This document shows positions 30,358-40,512 of a DNA stretch of 64,000 nt, one piece after another. The notes under the pieces are model-generated. The model saw nothing but the letters and a program-made list of their open reading frames with translations. It was not told the DNA's origin and ran no database searches. How positions within the stretch are numbered: the first letter of the stretch is position 1; the number at the start of each line of letters is the position of its first letter. The position numbers and the translations under genes are program-made. Source of the stretch: Aphanomyces cochlioides (lineage: Eukaryota; Oomycota; Saprolegniomycetes; Saprolegniales; Verrucalvaceae). The stretch is taken from the NCBI GenBank assembly GCA_019828595.1, contig JAHQRK010000011.1, positions 2,170,001 to 2,234,000 on the forward strand, in the 5' to 3' direction.

Positions 30358-32134
30358 CAGAGGTCTGGAAAATGTAAGACCACCTTGAAGTTTTCATTGA
30401 TTGGTCAGTTTCAAGTTCAAGGTGGTCTCCATTCACTTCAATAAATTATAAACTTTAGAATTTGATTGTTTGGTTGTCAAGAGTGTTATCTTTTTGTAAA
30501 CCAAAAGATCTTTGAAACGTCATACACCATGAAAATAACTAGAAGACGACACATCACAGAGATACATCCATCATATCGAATGTTAAGGTGACTTTCGCGA
30601 AAACAAGTAAACCTCTATAATTTCATATTCTCTGCCTGCATCCATTTCAACCGTCGCTCAACAAGCCATGATGATGGACATGCAGAGTACGAGCTATATT
30701 GAGTTAATCTGCCTTTGGTAGTGCTTTTCTAAAACTCGATATTATAGTTTCAGGAGTGATCGCCTCCCATGCAGCTATGGCTCGTTTTATTGTAGCAATT
30801 CGTTTCTCCTTGGCTGTTCGTTGGGTTGTTGTCTCGGCGAGCCACAGGCGGCGCAAAATACTCTTGAACGGGCCCATAACGCCAACGTCCAACGGCTGCA
30901 GAACGGACGTACAATTTTTTGGCAAGGGACAAAGGTAAGAGCTCAACGCATCCTCGACAATTGAGATGCTTTCGTCGCTCACATGGGCAGAGAAATTATC
31001 GACCACAAATAGTGTGGGACTACGTAATTCTGGTCTAAAAAATGTAACAATAAATAGCGTCAATAATTGCAAAATACCTCATCAACTCAGTCAAATAAAA
31101 CTTCCATCCGCCAGCGTCCATCCAAGCATTCTTTTGGACGTAGTACAAATGCTCTTGAGGGTAGTCTTGAAATTCACCACTCTCTATCAAGCCCCCCTTT
31201 TCACCCTTGATGATAAAGAGAATGGGCAATTTTTCACCTATAAATAGTGTGATAAAAATTAAAAACACTAAATACCGTTACTGCGGGCAGAAAGCACCGC
31301 GGTCAATCTCGATGATGACTTTTCACTCGAGTCGATGGAAGAATCTTGGCCAATTTGCGACCAAAGGTATCGAGGAGGAGTATCATAATAGATACCAGTT
31401 TCATCTACATTGACAATGTTCTCACTCGACATATACCTATATTCGCTCCAAAAAGATGAGCAGAATTTCTCCTTCGTTTCTCTCAATTCGTCGCGAGACA
31501 AAGGACATGCCCCTGTTGAAGCCCGTCGCCAGGAAAAATGGTTGCGGTGGGCAAAATATCGACAGAGAGACCCCAAGTTTTTGTAGGGGTCACCAATGCA
31601 TTCACATGATGCAATATAGTTTTGCAACCACTCAGTGTGGTGGGTCTTCAAGTATTGCACCATATGATAGGTGTTGAGAGGTCTACGTTTTTCGCGTAGG
31701 AAACTCATGAAATCAAGAAGATTCTAGTGCGAACTTTACATGAAAGATTATATTTTGTTCTTACTTGAGGCTGAGGAAGAATACAGGGTCTGCCTGCTCC
31801 GGGAGACCTCTTCGCCTTCGAATGAAGTGACGTCAATGATTCTTCATCCCACTTGCGTATCGTTTCTTTGGATATTTGAGTCGTTTCGACAACGGTTTGG
31901 AGTCCTTGCTCTTGTACGGCACGCAAAACCTTCAATTTGAAGGCTGCCGTGTAAGAACGCCGCAGTTTGACCAAGCCTTCTTGATTGTCTTGCATCGTGT
32001 TCAAAGATTTGTGGCCATTCGTGGTTCTTTGTCATCCTGTCATTTTAATTACCCCTATTAATTTATATTATTAATTTCTAGGATTCAGAAAAGGTGTAGG
32101 GTTATGAGGTGGTCTTATATTTTCCAGACCTCTG
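30358..32134 (-). mobile_element. pogo-like transposon, apparently complete, nested
   Basis: 28-bp inverted repeats with one mismatch, starting CAGAGGTCTGGAAAAT, lie at 30358-30385 and 32107-32134, flanked by TA (30356-30357, 32135-32136). An additional 12-bp inverted pair (GACCACCTTGAA and TTCAAGGTGGTC) lies in the left subterminal region (30378-30427) and may be a transposase binding site. The gene inside is on the minus strand and intact after removal of three introns. Confidence 0.9.
30704..31995 (-). CDS. pogo-type (DDE_1) transposase, four exons
   Basis: Exons on the minus strand: 31995-31765, 31723-31276, 31237-31078 and 31034-30704. The introns are 41, 38 and 43 nt, all GT...AG. The joined length is 1170 nt, exactly 390 codons including the stop, with no lesion. 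The N-terminus has a psq-type helix-turn-helix (AAFKLKVLRAVQEQG, then ISKETIRKWDEESL). Catalytic blocks: NIVNVDETGIYYD, TLFVVDNFSAHVSD and VLQPLDVGVMGPFK. The frame is open upstream to 32004, but the first ATG is at 31995. Tiny introns of this kind suit a compact protist genome and mean the raw reading frames look broken unless spliced. Confidence 0.88.
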
Positions 32135-32494
32135 TACATGATTATATTTTTCTGCACCATTATGAGTTTACAAGATTCAATACAAAATTTAAGATAAACA
32201 TAAATGAAAGAGTATACTTTAATCAAGAGTAAACACCGTAGCAAGTAAAATGGACCGGAGTAGTATCAATCTCCAATCGCGCCAATACACTGTAACCAAT
32301 ACACTGTACATTGGACAGTACTTTCTCTCATGGGAACTGTACTTTCTCTTAAATTTATTCAGCTAATCAAAATCACCCAAAATATTTATTAGCCAATGGT
32401 GTCGACGATCCGCCGGCGTGATTCGATTGAACGGGGTCTGGAAATTCGTATCAAATCAACAATATCTCACCAATTAATTTTGGGAGTAATTTTC

Positions 32495-33480
32495 GTACGG
32501 TATCCTGGACAACGGAGAACGTCGACATGATCATGCTCTGGACGCAATCGCCGCTGGAGCGAACGTCTGGACATTACAGCCAACGTTCAAGCAGTAGATT
32601 AAGCCTTTGACTGAATACCGAGACTGGCCAGCATTGCCGAGTTTACGTTTACAAATGTTAAAAGTGTCGGCATAACTTCAAACTTGACGTTGTCGCGCGA
32701 AAAAGTCTTGACGAAACAATTCTGAAATGCTTGCACGAAGAACGATCTCGCGTATTCGCCGTCCTTCCTTCCGTTCTCCGACTGGCGGTCCATGCGCTCC
32801 ATTCTGTCCATTCTACCCACTGCGCCAGCATGGACACTCATCGAGCCTCCCCCTGGTAGACATTTTTTGAAATCGTCATTTCGGTGACGGTGTGAGCTAC
32901 CAACTCTTCATGACCGGCCATCAATGGGTTCGGACTATTCCAGCTTGTTTGGTTCGCCACGAGTGTGTCTCCCAAACCACTGACATCACGAAAGAAAACA
33001 CCCAAGTGAGTAGAATCGGTACAAGACATGGCGGTACTGTACCTACCTACTGCGGATGCTATTAATATGAATCACTGAAAGGATCGTCTCGACGTACAAA
33101 TTCCAGCGGTGGATACGCACCGTCAAAAGAAAGTGTGGCCAAGTCCATTCAGCTCTGACGATGACGCGTGGGATTTGTTCGTTGTGGAAGGCATTCTGCG
33201 TGGTCATGTTGCATGAGAAGAATGGATGCACGGGACACATCATTTTCTTGAAAATACGCTCAGCAGCACACTCTTTCTTGATATCGGGCGTCGTCCTTTG
33301 TGTTGAGTAACATTGCAAAAAATCACTCAAGCCTCGCCCATCGCACATCGAAATGTCCTCTCGACGCCACGACGTCCAGAGGAGACGACGGCTCGCTTTG
33401 GCCATTAATTCATTGCGGAATTTACCGCGGCAACAGACTGCTCAAGCCTCTTCCTAGTAGTCATGGTGACGGACGTTAGC
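32495..33480 (+). pseudogene. Unknown dispersed gene family, copy A (blocks 2-4)
   Basis: No frame is long, but three stretches are conserved in the same sense with inverted partners at 51375-51060, 48440-48295 and 46870-46560. They are: DAIAAGANVWTLQP-like sequence near 32545 with RRTISRIRRPSFRSPTGG near 32740; EIVISVTV with VSPKPLTSRKKT near 32872-33000; and DDAWDLFVVEGI with PSHIEMSSRRHDVQRRRR near 33160-33400. Conservation of the translated frame between diverged copies suggests a former protein-coding gene. I do not recognise the family. Confidence 0.45.
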
Positions 33481-33778
33481 CACGGCATATCCACTGCGTC
33501 CAAAAATGCATCGCCAGTCCATCTCTTGCTTGGAAAATCGACTTGGATCCCGCGGTACCAGGTTCTTCTCGACCACCTTCAGTCCCCCCACGATATCCAT
33601 AGTCCTCTAGAGTAATAGAAACGAACATGGATATCTTCTCTCTCGCGGGCTCTCAAAGTCTACAAAATATGCACCCACATAGAGTGCGTCTTGCGACCGC
33701 CATAGCTGCCTCTTGGGATATTGAACAACTTGCTGCAATTGTGTCATTTACAAACAAAAAATGTTTACAACGTTAAAC

Positions 33779-34549
33779 TTATGCCGAACTGATTGACAGG
33801 AGCTGAAATGTGTCCAAGTGCGACAGCCACGACAACTCGAGCGAGTTGTGTCCTTCCATTTCACCTTCAAATGTGTTGGAGTCGACATTGTCATCGTCAT
33901 CGCAGGTGTTGGATCCTGAAATTGACAAAGCAAGCTCACGGGTGCCGCAGCTGTAGTCATGGCATGAATCGTCGTTGTTATTCGCCGGACTAATGCAAGT
34001 TGCATATGGATCCTGGATCGAAAAGCCCATGTACTTTGATGGGGTCATATTGACCGCATAGCTGATTGTCGTGGACACTTGGATGGTGTAGTCGGACGGG
34101 GTTGTGATGTCATCAAGAGTTGAGATTTTCACGAGTTCTCTCTTGAGTCTCAAGCTCAGATAACGCCAAACTACGAGCACAAGACAAAGCGCCACAACGA
34201 GAATGGAAACTAACAGGATGCAAATCCAATTTCGCGCAAACCACGTCTTTTCGTCGGCTCGTGGTGTCTCTTTGACAGACTGGAAGATCGATGTTGTTGA
34301 CGGTACAAGAGTCGAGATAGGCGATGGACTAGCATGTGGGGAAACTGAGGGGGAATTTGTTGGGAGCACTGAAAGATGACCAGTTGATGCAAATATTGTG
34401 GTCGCTGGTGCTTGGGTCATCACGGGGACCGATCGAAAAGACAGGGGGACCATTGGGAACGCATTGGACGTTGTAGTTTCCACGCTGGAGTGTTCAAGAC
34501 AACCAGCCACTACATAGAGGCACAAGCAGAAGAGCAAGAAGATCGCCAT
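33779..34549 (-). CDS. Predicted type I membrane protein with Ser/Thr/Pro-rich ectodomain
   Basis: 256 residues, uninterrupted, ATG at 34549. Residues 1-17 (MAIFLLFCLCLYVVAGC) form a signal peptide with a cleavage-like end. Residues 18-100 are Ser/Thr/Pro-rich and probably O-glycosylated. Residues 108-130 (ICILLVSILVVALCLVLVVW) form a single transmembrane helix followed by Arg/Lys (RYLSLRLKREL), giving a cytoplasmic tail of about 120 residues with acidic stretches (NTCDDDDNVDSNTFEGEME). This plan occurs in many oomycete cell-surface proteins. No enzymatic domain, RxLR or CRN motif was seen. A host gene is likely, since it lacks repeat features. Confidence 0.65.
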   Translation of the reverse strand: MAIFLLFCLCLYVVAGCLEHSSVETTTSNAFPMVPLSFRSVPVMTQAPATTIFASTGHLSVLPTNSPSVSPHASPSPISTLVPSTTSIFQSVKETPRADEKTWFARNWICILLVSILVVALCLVLVVWRYLSLRLKRELVKISTLDDITTPSDYTIQVSTTISYAVNMTPSKYMGFSIQDPYATCISPANNNDDSCHDYSCGTRELALSISGSNTCDDDDNVDSNTFEGEMEGHNSLELSWLSHLDTFQLLSISSA

Positions 34550-35290
34550 CGTTGGATATTGTCCAAACGGAAAGTGAATGCCGCGTGGAATTCCTCATGA
34601 AGGGCCTGTGGTTTCTACGATGGAGGCTGCTTGCGCTTCTGCATCGTACAAAATCCGTCGCACCAAGACGGCAGAATCCGTAGAATCCGTGGAGTCTCGA
34701 GCCCATCAGCGCATGCTGTCCAATACTCGGCGAGCAGTAGTAAATGCAATGACAGGCCAATTCGATTGAAAACATGCCATGCATCTACTTTCAAGTGCTC
34801 AGGGTGTGACAGGTTGACGGAATTTTGCAAAGAAGACACTCAATATTTGCATCATGCTTGGCATTGTCACCACTGCGGAAGGTTTTGGTCTATCTTGCAA
34901 GGCAGACGTGTTGTAATTTCCAGTTGCACGGCTCCGTGGACTTGTGCTTCATGCACCAAATGGGCTAACCTCGTCCATCCAAGGTAAAATAAGTCGAGAG
35001 GGCAGGGACGTGATGTCGGTCGTCCACATGACAGGAAACCAATAATTTCAGCTCGTGGTGCATGGGAAGTCGATTGGATGACTATGTCCATAATGTTCGG
35101 CATGGAGGGTCGCTTCAGCTGTTGCTTCTCGTGATTGCCATGCTCTCCGCAATCACGACAGGCAAGCGTCAACAACATATGCAACGAGTCAAAGTGAATT
35201 TTTTGCCACATGGGATTGTTTAGCCTACCTAATTGTTCTGAAGGTTCAGTGGATAGTTGAGGCTTCACAAATGACGACGACCGCAAGATA
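34550..35290. other. Unassigned region between membrane-protein gene and foldback element
   Basis: Short plus-strand frames (34631-34987) contain a possible Cys/His pattern (CSGCDRLTEFCKED, then HAWHCHHCGRFW), and minus-strand frame 34867-35286 also stays open for 139 codons. Neither can be assigned. They may be remnants or exons of an uncharacterised gene. Confidence 0.3.
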
Positions 35291-35783
35291 TGCCCACATA
35301 CAATTGTACTGGAGAAGATGTAATAACCGGATAATTATCCGGAAAGTAGACATGTAATTTCCTTGAATGAACATTGTGTTGAGAGAGCTTGAGATGCTCC
35401 ATCATACTATTGAGAGGGCACACAACCGATCTCCGCGGAGGCTACGCAGCTTGCATTCCGATGCCACTGGCACCCACAACAGGTAGATGAATGGCAATTC
35501 GTGGAGCGCCAGTGGCATCAGCAGGGAAGCTGCTTTGACTTCGATGAGATTTGCAAATCCTCTCGCGGTGTACAAAGTATGAAAGGGTGGGTGACTCTTG
35601 AGTTTCGAGCTCGCACATTGGACAGATCTTTGCGGTCAGCTTTACGTCTTGGTCTTGGATGATTATTCCATCGTGAGGTGCTCTCAACACAATGTTCATT
35701 CAAGGAAATTACATGTTAACTTTCCGGATACTTATCCCGATAATACATCTTCTCCAGTACAGTTGTATTTGGGCACAAAAACA
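35291..35783. mobile_element. Foldback element with arms of about 90 bp
   Basis: The left arm (about 35291-35383) and right arm (about 35690-35783) are inverted copies of about 90% identity, sharing for example GTACTGGAGAAGATGTA, CATGTAATTTCCTTGAATGA and ACATTGTGTTGAGAG. The loop contains a further short inverted pair (GATGCCACTGGC at about 35459 and GCCAGTGGCATC at about 35508). No coding capacity. No clear target duplication. The structure could extrude a long hairpin. Confidence 0.75.
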
Positions 35784-36082
35784 ACTGTACCACAGTTGCT
35801 TTCAAATATGAAATGCAAGATTGTCTGTGGTTGCCTGCACGTAGTGGGGATCTGTCGAGATGCCAGCAGCAGGTGCATATCACCAACTTGGTCGGTATGA
35901 GTAATTATTACTCACACGTGGTATCCATTGTCGTACAGTGTCCATGTCGCGGCGCCAAGTTGACAATGCCCACACTTGTCTTGGACGAAAAGAGACTTGA
36001 GAGATGAGAGATGTGGGAAACGACACGTCCGTACCAGCCACGACGACGGAGCGTAGTGTCCACCGCTCATGAAAGCCCCTCA

Positions 36083-36335
36083 TCAGTCAGTTGGACAGGG
36101 GGGAGGCGCCTGTCCCCGAAATAACTTGAAGAAGAACTTGTCGCCTGTCTGGCGTCCCTCAACTTTCAATTGCCTCGAGTTGGTCTGAACTTGAACACAG
36201 CCATCAAATAGATTGAGACCCACTGAAATGTTTCGTATACCGCCGTCACGGGGCGGTGGCGCGCTAGAGATTTGAACGCACGTGTATTCCAACGGGATAT
36301 CCAGAAACGAGTCACGATAGCAGTGGGATCGAGCA
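36083..36335 (-). CDS. Possible exon of an unidentified gene
   Basis: A minus-strand frame opens at a stop near 36358 and has no ATG, yet reads as plausible protein: HCYRDSFLDIPLEYTCVQIS, then GIRNISVGLNLFDGCVQVQT and GDKFFFKLFRG. It stops at 36083. The lack of a start suggests an internal or terminal exon. No domain recognised. It lies just downstream of the WRKY19-like gene in the same orientation. Confidence 0.3.
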
Positions 36336-36381
36336 GCGGAAATGGCGATTGGAATTTAAGTTATTTGACTATCTAAGGGTT

Positions 36382-37239
36382 TTAATTAAAGTCGCTGTGG
36401 GCGGTGCGCCATTCACGGACGTGCGGCGTGCACATGTCGAGGGTCTTCCGCAACCGTTTGCACCCCGCGACGACGCACAGTTTGTCTTTGCGGTGAAGTT
36501 CACAATAACCACCACCGCGGTCCGTGCGGTTGCAGTCACCAACGGTGCAAGTGCGGCAACCACCATGCTTGGCACACTGGTTGCCCCGCTGGGCGCCTTT
36601 GGTACAGCCAGGCTCGACGCAGCGTTTGCCGCCGCCGTGGGTTCGGCAAAAGCCACCGCCTTGGCTGCTTCGGTCACATTGATCGTATTTGCATCGGGCG
36701 CCGCCGCCATGCGCTTTGCACAAGCCTTGCGACTGGGCGGCATTCACGCAGCCTTCGACCTTGCACACTTTGCCGCCACCGTGGCCAATGCAATAGTTGC
36801 CGTTCTGTGCTTCCTTGTTGCAGTTTTGCATCATGCACTGCTTGCCCCCGCCGTGCGTTTTGCAATAGCCTTTCGAGCGCACATTGCGTGCACAGCCAGT
36901 CATGGCGCAGGTCTTCCGCCGTGGGGGACTTGCCACCTCTCGAGGCGTTGTGTTGTCATCGTCAAAGTCGCCGTCGACCGTGCTGGCAAACGAATCTCTG
37001 CTGGACGAGCTCACACATCGTTGGACGGACATCGGGTATGTACAAGCCGCGTTGATATAGATGGATGGGAGCTTTGGTGTGACGATTGGCAGCGGTGACG
37101 ATGGCGCCATGACGTGGCTGCCCAGGAATTGGAGTAGTTCCAAGTCGTGCATGATTGCATCGAGGCTATCGGTTGTGTCTGTACTCGAGAACGGAATCGG
37201 TTCGCTCCAGCTTGGATGTATGTCGTTGATGGTACTCAT
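36382..37239 (-). CDS. WRKY19-like Cys/His-repeat zinc-finger protein
   Basis: 285 residues, uninterrupted, ATG at 37239. The N-terminal 110 residues are Ser/Thr/Pro/Asp-rich and probably disordered. The C-terminal part has seven tandem repeats of about 24 residues with pattern C-x4-C-x9-C-x2-H, most ending HGGGK (for example CKVEGCVNAAQSQGLCKAH and CVEPGCTKGAQRGNQCAKH). This array is annotated as 'WRKY19-like zinc finger' in oomycete genomes, where it is greatly expanded; despite the name it lacks a WRKY domain. Its role is unproven, probably nucleic-acid or protein binding in the nucleus. The gene is GC-richer than its flanks and shows no decay, so it is probably an expressed host gene. Confidence 0.85.
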   Translation of the reverse strand: MSTINDIHPSWSEPIPFSSTDTTDSLDAIMHDLELLQFLGSHVMAPSSPLPIVTPKLPSIYINAACTYPMSVQRCVSSSSRDSFASTVDGDFDDDNTTPREVASPPRRKTCAMTGCARNVRSKGYCKTHGGGKQCMMQNCNKEAQNGNYCIGHGGGKVCKVEGCVNAAQSQGLCKAHGGGARCKYDQCDRSSQGGGFCRTHGGGKRCVEPGCTKGAQRGNQCAKHGGCRTCTVGDCNRTDRGGGYCELHRKDKLCVVAGCKRLRKTLDMCTPHVREWRTAHSDFN

Positions 37240-37968
37240 GGTAAGTTGAAAAATGAAGAGCAGCAGGCAGCCAGTGGGTTTTCAACTTGGAGGTGCGTGC
37301 AGCAAAATGTGTCCAGAGTGGCGATTACATGCGAAACCAGCTGCGGCTACCTGCCATGGGCTGTCGAAGCTGCTGTCGAATGCCGAATGGGTGAGCTGGT
37401 GAGAAAAGCAAGCCATGTGGGAACGTGCGGTACCACAAAGGACAACTGGTCATAGCAGCTTGTTGGCGCCGCCGATGCGTCTTGGGAGAGAGGGCCAAGC
37501 AATGCTGATGCGTATAAGCCTAGCATCTTATGGGAGAGAGCTCTTTCGACCGTCCAGGAGCCGCCGCATTGCGACAATTCGTCGCCGACTCGGCCCCAAA
37601 TGATATACAATTTCAGCCACTGCGATGTCGTTGTTGGTGACACTATTTAAATCTCACCAATCTCAAATGTCCATCGTCAGAAATTTGACCTAATTTGAAC
37701 GCACGCTTTGGAACTTCCAAGATGACGACGTGGCAAGGGGCGCTTGTTGGTGCGCTCTACGAAGCGTCTAGCGGGTCTTTTCCTGCTGCTTGTGGCATTG
37801 GATTGACCACTACTGCGATGCTTGGTGATATTGCGCAATTTGACGATTAGTTGGCCTGACATGTGTAACATTGATTCGAGGAAACCAAAGTGTGGATATG
37901 TTTTTCACAGGAAGCAACAAGAACAATTGACAAGTGGGTTCGATGCGGATGATGATGATGGTGCAGCC
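37240..37968. other. Upstream region of the WRKY19-like gene
   Basis: It contains the putative promoter of the minus-strand zinc-finger gene. A TATTTAAAT motif lies at about 37644, too far upstream to be its TATA box. Short minus-strand frames (37347-37643, 37677-37871) have no recognisable features; the second is Arg/Lys-rich. Confidence 0.3.
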
Positions 37969-38288
37969 AGAGAGTTGTTGAGTCGGAAAGGATAGTTCGT
38001 GTCAATTTGTCAACTATTAATAATCAAGGATACTCGATGACGAGCGGACGGGTAACCGCTCGACGATCTCTCATCTAGGCGACATCGAAAGGATAGTTCG
38101 TGTCAATTTGTCAACTATTAATAATCAAGGATACTCGATGACGAGCGGGCAGGTTACCGCTCGATGATCGATGACGAGCGGACAGGTTACCGCTCGATGA
38201 TGAGCGGGTTTGAATCAGGACAAAGGGCTGCTTGCTGCATATCCTTGATTAGTGACACGAACTATCCTTTCCGACTCAACAACTCTCT
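37969..38288. mobile_element. 320-bp MITE-like element with 36-bp inverted repeats
   Basis: The terminal inverted repeats begin AGAGAGTTGTTGAGTCGGAA and run about 36 bp on both sides. Inside, a unit of about 75 bp (GATAGTTCGTGTCAATTTGT through GACGAGCGG and ACCGCTCGA) is repeated directly at about 37988-38064 and 38092-38164. A third, shorter piece, itself a hairpin (GACGAGCGG...CCGCTCG), is at 38165-38205. No coding sequence. No certain target duplication. Confidence 0.75.
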
Positions 38289-38318
38289 AGCTCCGACTCG
38301 ACGACGAGTCGGAGCTAG
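38287..38318. repeat. Perfect 32-nt palindrome
   Basis: CTAGCTCCGACTCG, a four-base loop ACGA, then CGAGTCGGAGCTAG: 14-bp perfect arms. It sits at the right edge of the MITE-like element. Confidence 0.85.
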
Positions 38319-38467
38319 TTTTGCAACGAGGTACAGTCAAGCAGACACCGACGGGCAACTACGTCGAGACGTACAGTAGGGAGGGAATGGGCCTCGAAAT
38401 TCGAGTAGACCGAAGAGTCATGGGAGGGCGAGATCTGAACGCCACGAGAGGTCTCAACCAACGTCGA

Positions 38468-39582
38468 GGGCCATATCGTTCCAGGCTGCTCTTGAACGAT
38501 GCTTTAGCCCCGTGAGAATGCCGTCATTCCAACTTGGACACACTACTGTATCCAGGATAACTCGCGCTGACAGACCGTTCGTCGACCGACTGGAGGTAGC
38601 AGCGGCAGCACCGCGATATATTCTCATGGTGCATTTTTTAGCGCCGCCACCGTACAATGTGGTCAACATCCAGATGCTTGCGATACGTTCTTTATCTCTC
38701 TTATCCATCTGCTCCGTCAGTGGCACTTGTCCTGCTTGCAATGTTCCACATTGCGTTAGGATCCGAGGGAAGTGTACCGTACAGTGTATATTGATTTGGA
38801 CAGTCACAGGGCAAACATCCGTATTGATCTTTATACGGATATTGTTTTATGACTTTGACATACAAACACCAAGATTCAAATATAGCACCATTGACTACAT
38901 GCCTTTTTAGGTGCATTACGTTCTTCAGCCCAAATGGTTTCTTATGAATTAACAATAAGTTTTTAAATTTTATCTGTGGTAGTTTGTGCACGATCTTTAA
39001 ATTTAGTAGATATAGTTTTAGGTCAACAATGTACCTCAAGTATTCGCTACTATTAATAGTACTATTATACAGTATAATAGTACTGACGAATATTAAGGGT
39101 GGGTCTGGATGCCGAAAAAATGCCAAAAAAGAGATTTTTTGGCTATTTTTGAAAAATTGGCATTTTTTAGAACTATGTCTATCTGGATCAAAAGAATGAC
39201 ATTTTTCAAAAATTGCCAAAAATTAAAGATTTTGGCAAAAAATAAAAAAGTGATCGAGAGGTGTTTTTTTCATGAAACGTGTAAAAAGATAAAAAATTTG
39301 TGCAACGACATACAATCTGGATATGCTTTCTGCAATTCTGCGTCCCTCATTCGCAATTCTGTCTTGTGATTCGTTTTACCTTCGCATGGTCAACAATGTT
39401 GTGTTTGACATTGCTCAAGTGCGGAAATTCTTTCGTTGACCAGATCTCAGCTTGATCTCAATATCAAGTGTGTGGAGGGAATGCTGATCAATTCATTATC
39501 CAATCCTAGGTAAATCCTAGGTTCCTCAATTCATAAGAAATGAGTCTGATTGGTTCTTTCATTAGCTAGCTTTGAGAGAGGC
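38468..39582. repeat. Inverted duplication, left arm
   Basis: About 1115 bp matching 62885-64000 in reverse complement almost without differences (one visible substitution near 39173). The arm crosses the junction between host-side sequence (38468-39096) and the left end of Harbinger-C (39097-39582). It ends at TTTGAGAGA. Its open frames are identical in both arms but cross the transposon junction, so they are not taken as genes. Confidence 0.92.
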
Positions 39583-39602
39583 ATTTTCCAGAAGAAGCAA
39601 GG

Positions 39603-40512
39603 ATGACGATTTGGAACGACGATCTCGATGCAATCTGGCTAAACGAGCTCCTGTATCAGCCAACGTGTTGGGACAAAGATCCGAAACGGGATTCAATAAG
39701 TCGGCGTTTAGTGCCGCTCTCTAGAAACTCAACCACACACCAGGTCTGAACAAGTCTTTTACCATGGCGCAATTGCGCTCAAGAAACGAAGTGACGAAAG
39801 CTGAATTCTTCATCGTGCACAAAATGGCGTCAGCCTCTGGTATGGGATGGGAAGATTCTACTTGCCGTGTTGTCTGTACCGACACAACTTGGGAAGCATA
39901 TTTTGCAGAAAACACAATCCCAAAGTGAAAAAGTGGCAGAACAAATCGTTCCCGCTCTACCATAAGTGCTGCGAATTGTACGGCAAAAATCTTGCTACTG
40001 GCAATATGGCACTGTCTTCAAATCAGCCAAATACAAGTTGTCCGTCTGCAGCAGCAATCTTTTCTGATGATGATGATATTGATGGCAATATATCGCCAGA
40101 TTCGTCAAACGAAGACATCAATGGCCAAAATGGCTACAACAGCGACAATACCCGTGCACGCTTGAAACGACGCCCCCCTCCATTGCCTGTTGAGATTGAC
40201 ACCAAACGCAACAAATCGTTGGCATCTCGTATGACGAATGTGTTTGAAAAATACGAAGCCACGGCAGAGCAAGAATTGAAATTGCTAGCAAACTTAGTTC
40301 AACCTCAGCCAGCATCGTCGATTTTTGTCATCCTCCGAGCGGGCATTGATCCTTTTACAATCAGAATTTGCTGATCAAATCACAACCGACGATCTCGCGA
40401 TTGCATTTGAAGTTATGGAGAATCCAATGAAGGCTTCATTGTTCTTGCATATGGAAGGCGAAGCGAGATTTGTCTGGTTGATGCGGCAAATTCGTGTTTT
40501 GAAAGACACGTA
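39603..40512 (+). pseudogene. Harbinger-C Myb_DNA-bind_3-type protein
   Basis: Coding is spread over three frames: MTIWNDDLDAIWLNELLYQP at 39603; then GFNKSAFSAAL, a TAG stop at about 39721, and LNHTPGLNKSFTMAQLRSRN; then ASGMGWEDSTCRVVCTDTTW; then, after a shift near 39925, VKKWQNKSFPLYHKCCELYG. The order LKN...SGFGWD...W..Y...HP..K..RNK.FPLY is the Myb/SANT-like (Myb_DNA-bind_3) domain. An acidic and then helical C-terminus follows to 40374, with a last shift to the frame ending 40512. At least three lesions make it a pseudogene. Introns could explain some but not all of them. Confidence 0.6.

Larger units (their letters stand above)
28643..32263 (+). mobile_element. Tc1/mariner transposon, apparently complete, carrying a nested pogo element
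   Basis: 29-bp perfect terminal inverted repeats starting CTACTCCGGTCCATTTTACT occur at 28643-28671 and 32235-32263. The element is flanked by TA (28641-28642, 32264-32265), the Tc1/mariner target. The transposase gene is intact after removal of one intron. A 1777-bp pogo element sits in the 3' UTR 23 bp after the stop codon; without it and its TA duplication the mariner element is about 1.84 kb, a normal size. Confidence 0.92.

Noticed and set aside
33779..34549. RxLR or Crinkler effector
   Set aside because: No RxLR/EER or LFLAK/HVLVVVP motif after the signal peptide, and a clear transmembrane helix argues for a membrane protein.
36349..37098. 249-residue Ala/Val-rich frame on the plus strand
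   Set aside because: It is the antisense shadow of the WRKY19-like Cys/His repeats; the Gly/Cys-rich codons read backwards as Ala/Thr/Val.
38512..38910. 132-residue plus-strand frame with an identical copy at 63558-63956
   Set aside because: Same reason: it lies inside the recent inverted duplication, has no recognisable domain, and overlaps other open frames on the opposite strand.
38701..39219. 172-residue minus-strand frame, repeated almost identically at 63249-63767
   Set aside because: It crosses the junction between flanking DNA and the left end of Harbinger-C and is identical in both arms only because the whole segment was duplicated. Composition is AT-driven (Lys/Leu/Phe/Asn runs).
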